Made by a program: the position numbers and the translations under genes. This document shows, piece by piece, positions 1 to 7,940 of a stretch of 21,577 bases of DNA (position 1 is its first letter; every line of letters begins with the position of its first letter). Below the pieces are notes generated by a model. That model had not been told where the DNA came from. It ran no database searches and worked only from the letters and a program-made list of their open reading frames with translations. Location of the stretch: assembly GCA_052143655.1 (NCBI GenBank), contig JBKQSL010000178.1:1-21577 (forward strand), read 5' to 3'. This DNA comes from CAVSUR01 sp052143655 (lineage in GTDB: Bacteria > Actinomycetota > Actinomycetes > Streptosporangiales > Streptosporangiaceae).

Positions 1-78
1 TAACGGCACAGTCAGGTATTGGAACTGTCGGAATAGGTCAGTCTCGGCGATCGGGATGAGGGCCAGGCGGTGCGGTGA

Positions 79-97
79 TGTCCACGATTGGTGGACG
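79..97. repeat. 19-bp dyad repeat, copy 1
   Basis: The sequence is TGTCCACGATTGGTGGACG, with perfect 6-bp arms GTCCAC/GTGGAC around a 5-bp centre. It begins a few bases beyond the stop codon of the 303-aa gene on the minus strand. No T-run follows on that strand, so a classical intrinsic terminator is unlikely. It matches copies 2 and 3 at about 17 of 19 positions and may be a protein-binding site. Confidence 0.5.
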
Positions 98-100
98 TTT

Positions 101-1012
101 TCATCGTGACGGCTTGCGCCTGCGCTCGTTCTCCTGCTGGCGCTGGAGTGCGCGGAGCAGGCTGACCGCTGCGGCGTCGCGGGTGCGGGCGTTGCCTGCG
201 GGAGTGACCCTGCCGATTCCGGTGGCGGGCAACGCGGGGCCGGTGTCGTCGACGGGTTCCCATCCGGGCCGGCTTCGTTCTCCCCGCCAGGTGGGACGGA
301 CCAGGCCGACGCGGGTGCCGCCGACCAGGACGTGCCAGGCACGGGTCTCGTGGTGGCCGGGTGCCCGGACGAGTTCGTACCGGCTCTCGGCGATGATCGC
401 GCTGGTGATCTCCGGCGAGTGCTGTTTCCGCGGGCTGCGGGCGGGCGGAGCCGGCGGAGCGGCTGCTGCGGGGGCCGGAACGGACGGGGGCCGGTCCTTC
501 CCCCGGTCCGGTGCGGGCTTGCCTGCCCGGGCTGGTGCCGGGGAGTTCCCGGCGCCGGGGCCCCTCGTGCTCGCGGGGCGGTCGTCGTGCCCGGCCTCCT
601 GCCGGCGGGACTCCTGTGGGGCCGGCATGTCCACGGGTGGTGGACACGGGCAGCGTCGCGCAAGGTCGGCATGGCGTTTCTGGGCGGTCTGGCGGTTGCC
701 TGCTCCCATCGCGGCGGCGATCTGCGACCAGGTTGCCCCGCCGCTGCGGGCCGCCTCGATGAATGCCAGTTCGCCGTGCTCGAGCTCGGCGGCCAGCTTC
801 CGTGCTGCCGTGATCGCGGCGAGGGCGGCCGTGGCGTCCAGCCCGCCGCGGCGGGCGATGCCGCTGATGCCGGCCAGTGCCGTTTCCGCGGCGGTGAGCA
901 GCCGGGCGGGTTCCCTGCCCGGCTGGTGTCCGCGATCGGTGGACGCGCCTGCTGCCGGCGGCGCGGCGGTCGTGTCAGCGGTGTCCGGGCGCATGACGGG
1001 CGCCCTGGTCAC
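101..1012 (-). CDS. HTH-like accessory protein, last gene of recombinase operon
   Basis: This 303-aa protein is not one I recognise as a named family. Residues about 45-115 look like a DNA-binding unit: a helical segment rich in Ala and Glu is followed by ATWSQIAAAMGAGNRQTAQKR, which reads like a helix-turn-helix. A long Pro/Ala/Arg-rich linker follows, then a C-terminal part (about 190-300) with a short beta-like segment (AWHVLVGGTRVGLVRPTW). The GTG start overlaps the stop of the upstream 800-aa gene (GTGA), so translation is probably coupled. That coupling and the shared strand place it as the sixth gene of the recombinase operon. Inferred role: DNA-binding accessory factor or regulator of the element. 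Two copies of a 19-bp dyad repeat lie inside the gene and a third lies just beyond its stop codon. Confidence 0.7.
   Translation of the reverse strand: MTRAPVMRPDTADTTAAPPAAGASTDRGHQPGREPARLLTAAETALAGISGIARRGGLDATAALAAITAARKLAAELEHGELAFIEAARSGGATWSQIAAAMGAGNRQTAQKRHADLARRCPCPPPVDMPAPQESRRQEAGHDDRPASTRGPGAGNSPAPARAGKPAPDRGKDRPPSVPAPAAAAPPAPPARSPRKQHSPEITSAIIAESRYELVRAPGHHETRAWHVLVGGTRVGLVRPTWRGERSRPGWEPVDDTGPALPATGIGRVTPAGNARTRDAAAVSLLRALQRQQENERRRKPSR
628..646. repeat. 19-bp dyad repeat, copy 2
   Basis: The sequence is TGTCCACGGGTGGTGGACA, with perfect 6-bp arms GTCCAC/GTGGAC. It lies inside the 303-aa gene and is read in a different frame from copy 3, so the similarity is at DNA level rather than from a protein repeat. 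Confidence 0.45.
927..945. repeat. 19-bp dyad repeat, copy 3 (one arm mismatch)
   Basis: The sequence is TGTCCGCGATCGGTGGACG. It differs from copy 1 at two positions and has one mismatch between its arms. It lies near the 5' end of the 303-aa gene. Confidence 0.4.
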
Positions 1013-3411
1013 TGGCCCCGGCGGCTGACCCCGGCGGCGTAGGCCATCCAGTCGCCTGCCGAGATGCGCTGCCAGGTGACGGCGACGTCGATGTGGATGC
1101 CGAGCATCCGGGCGAGCAGCGCGGCGGGAAGCTCGGAGGCCAGCTGGAACAGCGCCGCCGAGCGTGCCTGGCCGGGCTGGATGCCGAGGTCTTTCAGCCG
1201 CTGCCCGAGGTGGCCCGAGCTGACCGGGAGGCCGGGCTGCCCGCCGGGGAACAGCCAGGGCGAGGGATCCCCGGCACCGGTGGTGGCGTGCCCGCGCTTG
1301 CCCTCCAGCAGTTGCCTGGCCAGGCCGGCGACGGGTTCGGGCAGGGTGATGGGCGCCGTGCCGAGGCGGATCTGCACTGCGGTGCCGCTGACAGTGACAT
1401 GAGCGGTGGTCAGGCGGGCGACCCGGGCAACGGGCTGGGCGTAGAGCAGGACGAGCAGCCCGGCGAGCCGGTCCCGGGCGTTCACCGCCTCGTCGTGCAG
1501 CAGGCGGCGGGCGGCGTCCCAGCGGGCGTCATCGTCCAGCGCCCGGACCGGGCCCCGCCACCTGACGGCGGGGAACGACACCGCGGTCAGCCGCTGCCGG
1601 GCAGCCCAGCGGACGAAGTGCCCCGCATGGTGGCGGTGAGAGGCCCCGGCGGACGACAGCCACTCATCGAGATCGGCCTGGCCGCACGTGCCCAGGGCCA
1701 GGTCCCGGGAGCCCAGCCAGTCGAGCAGGGCGACAGCGGCGCGGACCTGCTGCTGCACGACATCCTGCTGCTCGCGGGTGACAGGCCGGCCGTTGTTCCG
1801 GCCGCGGAGCCGGCGCAGCAGGTGCCAGGCGGCGTAGCGGCGCAGGACCTGCCGCTGCTCCGGGTCAGGGCGGCCGTCGAGGACATCGCCGGTGAAGCGT
1901 TCCAGCCGGGCCATCTGCTCGTCGCGGGGCGGCAGCGTCCCGGTGGCGGCCAGCACGCTGCGCAGGTGCGCGAGGACCGGGGTCTGCTCCAGGCGGTCCA
2001 GCTCGCCGTGGCTGAGGTCACGTCCGCCGGCCGCGATCTGGGACAAGGCCGCCGCGACGGGCGGCTTGGCGAGCCAGCGCAGCGCGGTCCCCGGCGGGTC
2101 GGTGGCCGCCAGCGCTTCCTTCAGCGGCCGGAGCGAGGGGCAGACGCCGCCGCCGGGGCCGGCCAGCAGTTCGCGGAGCCGCAGTTCCAGCAGGCAGCTG
2201 GCGCACTGGGCAGGGCGCGGGCTGTCAGCGCAGGCCGGGCAGTCGGGGAACGCCGGGACGGTGCAGTCCCGGCAGCGCGGTTCCGCCAGCGTGCCCGAGC
2301 CGACCGGCCTGACCTGCCCGCAGCCGACGCACCGTGCCAGCAGGTCCTGGCAGGGCGGGCACCAGGGCAGCCCGGTCAGCCGGGAGATCCCGCATGGCCG
2401 GTGCCGGCCGCAGACTGAGCACTCCAGCACCGGCAGCGGCGGGCAGCCGGGGCAGAGCGGCCCGTCCGGGCTGCGGGTGCTCACCACCCGGCGGCGGCCG
2501 CAGCTCACGCAGACTTCGAGGTTGACCGGGTCGTTGACCAGGCAGTTCGCGCACAGCGGCGTCCCGCTGGCGTCACGCGCCGCGGGTTCCCGGGCCCGGC
2601 CGCACCGCGAGCAGGGCCGCGCCCGGGACCTGGCCACGCAGTTCCGGCACAGCCACTGCCCGCCGATCGGCCGGTGCAGGTGCATGACCCGGCCGCAGCC
2701 GGGGCAGGCGGGATGGACGACCGCCTGGGCGCCGGCGTCGCAGAGCCGGTCGATCAGCCGCAGGACCGCCGGGACGGGCGCTTCCGCCCCGTCCCCGGTG
2801 AGCAGGCCGGGACGGTCCAGCAGCGCCCAGGCGAGCGGCAGCCGCTGCCCGGGCCTGGGCACCGCCGACATCACCGCGGCTGCCACCGCCCCTGCCGTCA
2901 GCGACGGGTCGACGCCGGCGACGACCTCCGTGATCAGGACGACGGGATCACGGCCGTCGCCGGCCGGGCACAGGTGGCAGCGCGGCTTTCCGTCCCGGTC
3001 GCGGCTGTTGACGGGCCGCAGGTGGCCGCATGCCGTGCACGGTTCCCGGACCGGGCCGCAGACGCCGCAGTACCAGTCCTCTCCGCGGCGCTGCTGGGTG
3101 CGCAGCGCCTTGCCGCACCCGGCGCATACCGGCGGCGAGATCACCGTCGCGCCCGCCTTGACCAGCGCGATGAGCAGGTCTCCGACTACCCGGGGCGCGG
3201 GCGACCGGCCATCGGACAGAACCTCGGGCCGTCCGGCCAGGGCCTGGGCGAGCCTGCGCCGCTTGGCCCGTCCTCCGGCGACCGCGGCCACCACCGCGCA
3301 GATCGCGTCGCGTCCCAGGCCGGGCTCGATGCCGGCGATCAGGACGACCGTGACGCCGACCGGGTCCGCGACGGCGCCGGCAGCGCCGGCGGGGCCGGCC
3401 GGGTCAGTCAT
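1009..3411 (-). CDS. Zinc-ribbon array fused to a Tyr-less tyrosine-recombinase-like domain
   Basis: This is an 800-aa protein. Residues about 96-406 hold sixteen CxxC motifs, enough for about eight zinc-ribbon modules. The first part is internally duplicated: roughly residues 15-149 resemble 152-290. Residues about 495-620 look like a SAM-like core-binding domain. Residues about 625-790 follow the tyrosine-recombinase catalytic fold: a segment like the first Arg box (LLYAQPVARVARL), then GQARSAALFQL at the HxxR position, LGIHI at the GH position, and TWQRI where the nucleophilic Tyr would sit. HxxR is thus only partly kept and the Tyr is Trp, so strand cleavage is unlikely. The ATG start overlaps the XRE gene by 8 bp. 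Inferred role: non-catalytic DNA-binding or architectural subunit of the recombinase complex. A degraded relative lies at 8065-9046. Confidence 0.8.
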   Translation of the reverse strand: MTDPAGPAGAAGAVADPVGVTVVLIAGIEPGLGRDAICAVVAAVAGGRAKRRRLAQALAGRPEVLSDGRSPAPRVVGDLLIALVKAGATVISPPVCAGCGKALRTQQRRGEDWYCGVCGPVREPCTACGHLRPVNSRDRDGKPRCHLCPAGDGRDPVVLITEVVAGVDPSLTAGAVAAAVMSAVPRPGQRLPLAWALLDRPGLLTGDGAEAPVPAVLRLIDRLCDAGAQAVVHPACPGCGRVMHLHRPIGGQWLCRNCVARSRARPCSRCGRAREPAARDASGTPLCANCLVNDPVNLEVCVSCGRRRVVSTRSPDGPLCPGCPPLPVLECSVCGRHRPCGISRLTGLPWCPPCQDLLARCVGCGQVRPVGSGTLAEPRCRDCTVPAFPDCPACADSPRPAQCASCLLELRLRELLAGPGGGVCPSLRPLKEALAATDPPGTALRWLAKPPVAAALSQIAAGGRDLSHGELDRLEQTPVLAHLRSVLAATGTLPPRDEQMARLERFTGDVLDGRPDPEQRQVLRRYAAWHLLRRLRGRNNGRPVTREQQDVVQQQVRAAVALLDWLGSRDLALGTCGQADLDEWLSSAGASHRHHAGHFVRWAARQRLTAVSFPAVRWRGPVRALDDDARWDAARRLLHDEAVNARDRLAGLLVLLYAQPVARVARLTTAHVTVSGTAVQIRLGTAPITLPEPVAGLARQLLEGKRGHATTGAGDPSPWLFPGGQPGLPVSSGHLGQRLKDLGIQPGQARSAALFQLASELPAALLARMLGIHIDVAVTWQRISAGDWMAYAAGVSRRGQ

Positions 3412-3739
3412 CGGGCCTGGTGATCCGGGCGCGCCTCGGCCGCAGGCCGCCGACGCCGGCCTCGGCGCCGGCCGCCTTGGCCCTCTTTTCCCTGCCCTGC
3501 CCGGCGGCAGGCACCGGCTCGATCAGGTCCGCTATGGTGCAGTCCAGGATGTCCAGCAGCGCCATCAAGATCTTCAGGCTCAGCCGTTCGGGCCGCTCGG
3601 TCACCAGCCGGTAGACCTGGCTGGACGACAGCCTGATTTCCCGGTCGGCCAGCGGCCCGATCAGGTCCGTCGTCGCGAACATGCCCCTGCTGGCCATCAC
3701 CTGCCGCAGGTGCCACCGGTAGTCCAGCCTGGCAGTCAC
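3404..3739 (-). CDS. Small XRE/Cro-like helix-turn-helix protein
   Basis: This 111-aa protein is almost entirely a lambda-repressor-like HTH domain. The stretch RLSSSQVYRLVTERPERLS is the recognition-helix region, followed by LKILMALLDILDCTIADLIEP, the typical end of a Cro/C1-type domain. The C-terminal tail is Arg/Lys-rich. The GTG start overlaps the stop of the upstream recombinase gene (GTGA). In GInt-like islands a small DNA-binding protein follows three recombinase genes, which matches this position. It may act as directionality factor or operon repressor; the sequence does not decide between these. Confidence 0.8.
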   Translation of the reverse strand: MTARLDYRWHLRQVMASRGMFATTDLIGPLADREIRLSSSQVYRLVTERPERLSLKILMALLDILDCTIADLIEPVPAAGQGREKRAKAAGAEAGVGGLRPRRARITRPDD

Positions 3740-4908
3740 CGGCTTTCCCTCCGCCCGGGGCCGGCGTCCAGCGCCGGGGCCAGCGCCCGCCGCAGTGCCG
3801 CGTTCATGAAGTCGTCGCTGACATGGGTGTAGATCGCGGTGGAACTGTCGGTCTCGTGGCCGACATTGACCTGGATGAACCGGCGGTCAACCCCGTCCTC
3901 AGTAAGATGGCTGACATACGAATGCCTGATCGAATGCGGGACCAGGGCCTGCGGCAGGCCGAGCGCGTCACGGTAGGCGACGAACCGGGCGTTGATCTCC
4001 GCCGGCCGCACCCGCCCGCCCCTCTCAGTCACCCACAGCGCCGGGTGCCCCTCGCAGCCGAACCTCGGCCTCACGTTCTCCACGTAATCGCCCACCGCCT
4101 CCACCGCCCAGGCCATCACCGAGGCAACGTTCCGCCGCCGCGGCGGCTGGCCCCGCTTGGCCTTCCCGAACCTGACGTGCAGCATCCCGAACCGGCCGAA
4201 CTCCGGTGCCGACGGGTTCCGCCCCCAGTCGGCCAGGTCCAGCTTCGAGGTCTCCGTCCGGCGCAGCCCCCATCCATACATCACCTTGAACAAAGTCGCG
4301 TCGCGGTAGGCGGCCAGAGCCCCCTTCCGTCCCGACCTCGCGGCCCGCTCCACCTGGTCATCGGCATAATCCAGGAACCGCTGCATCTCCTCGCGGGTGA
4401 ACGGCCTCGCCTCGGGATCGCCCTCGTAGTCGTTGAGGTGGGCGATCGTGTTCCACTCATGGCAGATCGCCACCGGATGGTTCCCCGGGCCGAACTCCCG
4501 CTCGCACGCCGTCACCCAGCCATACCGGGCATCGGTCAGGAACTCGGTGAACTGCCGGAGACAGCCCTGATACCCCCGGATCGTCGACGGAGCCAGGTGC
4601 TCCTCCGACGTCAGGCACAGCGACCACTCGTCCATGTGCCCCGCCGACCACCCCCACGGGTACTCCCCGGTGCACGCCATGAACCGGCGGACCAGCCGCT
4701 CCCGCTTCCCGGTCGTGTCTTCCCGCAGCCCGCGGGCAGCCTGCTGCGCCCGCCAGCCACGCAGCATCGCCTCGAACATCGCGTCCTCCGGATGCAGCTG
4801 CGCCACGCCCTGGACCAGCTCAAGCCCCGCGGCCCCCGCAAGATTCCCACGCCCCACAGGCCCCTCCAGCCCATCTGATGCAACCCTCTTAAAGGATGAA
4901 TCATGCAT
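3736..4908 (-). CDS. Tyrosine recombinase/integrase (third of trio)
   Basis: This 390-aa site-specific recombinase has all expected catalytic residues: Arg216 (GLRRTE), Lys in GKAKRG (about 249-251), His325 and Arg328 (HSIRHS), His351 (VGHE) and nucleophile Tyr360 (IYTHV). Residues about 42-165 form the SAM-like core-binding domain. The ATG start is separated by 81 bp from the 594-aa gene, the only real gap in the operon. An inverted repeat covers this start codon. The next in-frame stop upstream is at 4939-4941 with no other good start between. The N-terminal 35 residues are low-complexity, so the true start could lie further downstream. It probably acts with the two upstream recombinases in excision and integration of the element. 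Confidence 0.9.
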   Translation of the reverse strand: MHDSSFKRVASDGLEGPVGRGNLAGAAGLELVQGVAQLHPEDAMFEAMLRGWRAQQAARGLREDTTGKRERLVRRFMACTGEYPWGWSAGHMDEWSLCLTSEEHLAPSTIRGYQGCLRQFTEFLTDARYGWVTACEREFGPGNHPVAICHEWNTIAHLNDYEGDPEARPFTREEMQRFLDYADDQVERAARSGRKGALAAYRDATLFKVMYGWGLRRTETSKLDLADWGRNPSAPEFGRFGMLHVRFGKAKRGQPPRRRNVASVMAWAVEAVGDYVENVRPRFGCEGHPALWVTERGGRVRPAEINARFVAYRDALGLPQALVPHSIRHSYVSHLTEDGVDRRFIQVNVGHETDSSTAIYTHVSDDFMNAALRRALAPALDAGPGRRESR

Positions 4909-4915
4909 CCGATGG
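4871..4915. promoter_or_regulatory. Nested inverted repeats over the third recombinase start
   Basis: CCATCTGATGCA (4871-4882) is inverted as TGCATCCGATGG (4904-4915) with 11 of 12 positions matching. Nested with it, GGATG (4894-4898) and CATCC (4906-4910) flank AATCATG, a 5-7-5 dyad that resembles a recombinase core site or an operator. TCTGATGCAA from the left arm recurs at 5016-5025, inside the 3' end of the 594-aa gene. The dyad covers the ATG of the 390-aa gene. Confidence 0.45.
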
Positions 4916-4989
4916 GACCACTGTGCAAGCGATTCAGGTCAAACGACATGAACCGCCCGGACGCATGACCTACTCCGAGGGGCCGCTCA

Positions 4990-6774
4990 TCAGGCGACCT
5001 GCGGTTTCTCACCCGTCTGATGCAATTCCTGAGAGTTGGTGTAATAGCCGCGGGTGGTGTCGAGGCTGCGGTGGTCCATCAAGGTGGAGAGCACGTCGAC
5101 CGGGACGCCGGCGTCGGCGTGCCGCTGCGCGTAGGTGTGCCGGTAGGCGTAAGGCACGACGCGGGTCTTGTCGAACTCGGTGCCGTCGGCGCGCAGCAGC
5201 GGCGGCAGGCCGTCGACCCATTCACGGTGCCTGGCGCCGAAGTGGCCCTCGGCGATCGCCCGGCGGCCGTGCGGGTTGGCGTATGCGGCGGGCAGCAGCT
5301 TCAGCTCGCCCAGCGGCGTGTCCGGGAACATGCCGCGGACCCGGGCCTTCTGCGCCACGATGAGGCTGGCGGTGGCCCGGGCGACCGGGAGCCGCCGTCC
5401 CTCGCGGGCGGACTTGTGGTTGAAGTAGACCAGTACCGGCTCGTGGCCGGGCTCGTCGTATTCCAGGCAGTCCCACGGCAGCGCGCAGATCTCGTCCGGG
5501 CGCCGGCCGGTGTCGATCACCAGCTCGGCCGCTGTCCGGGTCTCCCGGCATGACACCTCTTCCAGCCCGGGCAGCTGGTCGCACAGCTGCCGCATGATCT
5601 CCGGCGGCAGGTCCCGGCCGGCCTCGGGCTCGTCCGGCTTGACCGGGATGTCGCTGTCGCGGACGGCGAAATCGTCGGGCAGCCCGCCGGCCGGGCCGCC
5701 GGCCCGGGTCAGCCCGAGCGCCCGGAACTGGCGGAGCAGGTGGCGGACCTCCCGGCAGGTACGGGTCCGGGCGTCGGCGGAGACCCGCTCGCGGGCCGTG
5801 AGGAACGCCAGCCGGTGCGTGAACGACTCGATGTCGGAGCGGCCGAGCATGGCGGGGTCCCCGCCGTGGCCGGCGCGGGCGGCGTGCAGGCTGTCAGACA
5901 GCATGGCCAGGCTGGTCAGGTAGTGGCGGACCGGCCCGGCGGCGATCTTGCCGCGGCGGCGCGGCAGGTCGTCAGCGGCCCAGCGCCGGGCGGTCTCCCG
6001 CAGCCACGGCTGCCGGACAGGGGCGAAGTCGAGCCGTCCCGGGAGCCCGAATGCGGCCAGGTCCCACACGTCCTTGCGCGTCTCGGTCTCCGGGGCCAGG
6101 AACGCCCGGGCCGCGTGCCTGGCCAGGCTGCGGGCGAGCCGGTGCTGCGTGCGGTCCCCGCCGGCGAGCTCGCCGATGCCCGCGGCTGGCGTGCGGCGCA
6201 GCTCCCAGGCGATCTGCCGCAGCCGTCCCGGGCTGGTCGCAGTTCCGCTGCGGGTGCGCTGCTGAAGTCCGTACAGTATCTCGGCGGCAGCCCGCGGGCT
6301 CAGCCCGTGCAGGCTGACCTGCCCGGGTCCTTCCAGCGCCGGCTCGGACGCCTGCCATGCCGCCTCGTCGAAGGACGGCCCGGCCCGGAGCTCGCGGACG
6401 CGCTCGCAGTGAGCGCGGCAGTACCGCCGGCTTCCCCGTTCGCGCCCGCACGCCGCCACCTGGCACAGCCCGGCGGCCGGGGTGACGGGGACCAGCCGCG
6501 GCCCGTCCGTGTCCCCGGGCGGGGCGGAGTCTGCGGCGGCCCCGCTGCGGCGGCACGACCCGCACTGGCGGTCACGTCCGTAAAGCGCGTTCCCGCAGCC
6601 CGGCGACGGGCACGCCCGCCAGCCCAGCAGCGGATGCGCCGGCGGCAGCGACAGCACCCGGGCAGCGGGATCCCAGCCGGCCCCGGCCAGGAACGCCTGA
6701 TCCGTCAGCGCCGCCAGCCGGGCGGCGACAGCCCCGTCATCCCGTCCCGGCACCCGCCGGGGAACCGCGGTCAT
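4990..6774 (-). CDS. Large tyrosine recombinase with N-terminal zinc-binding region (second of trio)
   Basis: This is a 594-aa protein. Its N-terminus carries two cysteine groups (C55, C60, C71, C74 and C104, C109, C119, C123), suggesting zinc ribbons. The catalytic domain occupies about 385-585: Arg425 (TGRRPDEI), Lys454, Arg545 (PYAYRHTY), His568 (MDHRS) and Tyr577 or Tyr578 (GYYTN). The usual first His of HxxR is Tyr542, and the G of the GH box is Asp. Its ATG overlaps the stop of the first recombinase by 4 bp (ATGA), indicating coupled translation. Size and position after a roughly 390-aa recombinase recall TnpB of Tn554-type elements and the second integrase of GInt/RIT sets; which group it is closest to needs a phylogeny. 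Confidence 0.9.
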   Translation of the reverse strand: MTAVPRRVPGRDDGAVAARLAALTDQAFLAGAGWDPAARVLSLPPAHPLLGWRACPSPGCGNALYGRDRQCGSCRRSGAAADSAPPGDTDGPRLVPVTPAAGLCQVAACGRERGSRRYCRAHCERVRELRAGPSFDEAAWQASEPALEGPGQVSLHGLSPRAAAEILYGLQQRTRSGTATSPGRLRQIAWELRRTPAAGIGELAGGDRTQHRLARSLARHAARAFLAPETETRKDVWDLAAFGLPGRLDFAPVRQPWLRETARRWAADDLPRRRGKIAAGPVRHYLTSLAMLSDSLHAARAGHGGDPAMLGRSDIESFTHRLAFLTARERVSADARTRTCREVRHLLRQFRALGLTRAGGPAGGLPDDFAVRDSDIPVKPDEPEAGRDLPPEIMRQLCDQLPGLEEVSCRETRTAAELVIDTGRRPDEICALPWDCLEYDEPGHEPVLVYFNHKSAREGRRLPVARATASLIVAQKARVRGMFPDTPLGELKLLPAAYANPHGRRAIAEGHFGARHREWVDGLPPLLRADGTEFDKTRVVPYAYRHTYAQRHADAGVPVDVLSTLMDHRSLDTTRGYYTNSQELHQTGEKPQVA

Positions 6775-7940
6775 CGGGCTTCCCTTCCAGCCAGGCGCGG
6801 GCTGGGCACCCGCGTGACCGCGTCCCGCAGCCGGGCCGGATCCGGGTGCAGGTATACCTTCGTGGAACTGAGCGAACGATGACCCATCAGATCGGCGATC
6901 TCATCGGCGGCACCGCCCGCGTCGGCCACGTTGCTCCCGAACGCGTGCCGCATCTGATGCGGGGTGACCTGCCGGGCCAGGCCGGCCCGCTGCACGGCGG
7001 CCGTGATCAGGTCGTTGACCGCTCCCGGCGGCATCGGGATCCCGGCCGGCTCGCGGAACAGCCTGACCAGCACGAAATCGGACGAGGCCGCCCCTGGAAC
7101 GGCGAGCCGTTCCAGTTCGTACGCGTCGAACGCCTGCACCGTGACGAAATCCAGCGGAACCGCCCGCTGCCGCCGCGACTTGGCCCACGCCCCGTTCGGG
7201 TTCGCCCGCCGGACCACGTGCAGGTGCGGGCCGGGAACCTCGCAGCCCAGCGCCCGCGAGTCGGGCATCAGGTGCACATCACAGCGGCGCAGGCCGCACA
7301 TCTCGCCGCGGCGCAGCCCGGCACGGGCCATCAGCAGCACGATCAGCCGGTCCCGCGCCGACAGGCACGCCCGCAGCAGCGCGGTGATCTCAGCATCGCT
7401 GGCCCGGTCCACCGGGCGCTCGTCCTCCCGCAGCCGGTGCCGGGCACGCAGCCGGAACGACATCCGGCTCTCCTCCCCGCGGGCCTCGGCGGGAAGATCC
7501 CGGTCATCAGCGACCTCATACAGCAGCGGCACCAGGTGCCCGGGCGCCTGCCCGGCCGACACCGCATGCGACGTCATGCCCCGCACTGCCGTCAGCACCG
7601 CGTTCACCCGCCGGGCACCGCGAACCGCAGGCGCTCCCGGCCCCGCGAGCACCTGGCCCGGGCCCCCGTCCGGCCCGGCATGCCGCAGCCACGTCATGAA
7701 CAGGCCCAGATGCTCCACGCCCGCGTGCCAGGACCGGCCCGTCTGGGCGCACCACCGCAAGAACAGCGCGATCCCGCCCGCATACGCCTTCGTGGTCAGC
7801 TCCGAGCCGTCCCGCCCGAACCGGACGTGGCGCAAGAAGGCATCCGCCTCCGGAACGACACGCAATTCGTCGTCGAGCACCGTCCAGTACCGCTCCCCGG
7901 ACGGCATCGTCACCGTGAATGCCCGCACCCCAGCCCCCAT
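6771..7940 (-). CDS. Tyrosine recombinase/integrase (first of trio)
   Basis: This 389-aa recombinase is counted from the ATG at 7938-7940. That ATG is preceded by GGAGCGAG at a suitable distance; an upstream in-frame TTG at 7956-7958 overlaps the region needed for the ribosome-binding site and is less likely. Catalytic residues are complete: Arg210 (GLRRGE), Lys254, His328 and Arg331 (HQMRHA), His354 (MGHRS) and Tyr363 (VYLHP). The N-terminal SAM-like domain spans about 30-145. As the first gene of the operon it is next to the putative promoter region. It is probably a catalytic partner of the two recombinases encoded downstream. Confidence 0.92.
   Translation of the reverse strand: MGAGVRAFTVTMPSGERYWTVLDDELRVVPEADAFLRHVRFGRDGSELTTKAYAGGIALFLRWCAQTGRSWHAGVEHLGLFMTWLRHAGPDGGPGQVLAGPGAPAVRGARRVNAVLTAVRGMTSHAVSAGQAPGHLVPLLYEVADDRDLPAEARGEESRMSFRLRARHRLREDERPVDRASDAEITALLRACLSARDRLIVLLMARAGLRRGEMCGLRRCDVHLMPDSRALGCEVPGPHLHVVRRANPNGAWAKSRRQRAVPLDFVTVQAFDAYELERLAVPGAASSDFVLVRLFREPAGIPMPPGAVNDLITAAVQRAGLARQVTPHQMRHAFGSNVADAGGAADEIADLMGHRSLSSTKVYLHPDPARLRDAVTRVPSPRLAGREAR

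Noticed and set aside
80..96. Intrinsic terminator after the 303-aa gene
   Set aside because: The stem is short and no T-run follows on the minus strand. Recurrence of the sequence at two other places fits a binding site better.
75..1028. Long plus-strand ORFs opposite the 303-aa gene
   Set aside because: They are Arg/Ala/Gly/Pro-rich antisense frames typical of high-GC DNA, without domains. The minus-strand gene is coupled to its upstream neighbour.
1093..3832. Plus-strand ORFs of 441 and 646 codons opposite the 800-aa gene
   Set aside because: No recognisable domain and low-complexity composition. The opposite strand shows ordered zinc ribbons and a recombinase-like domain.
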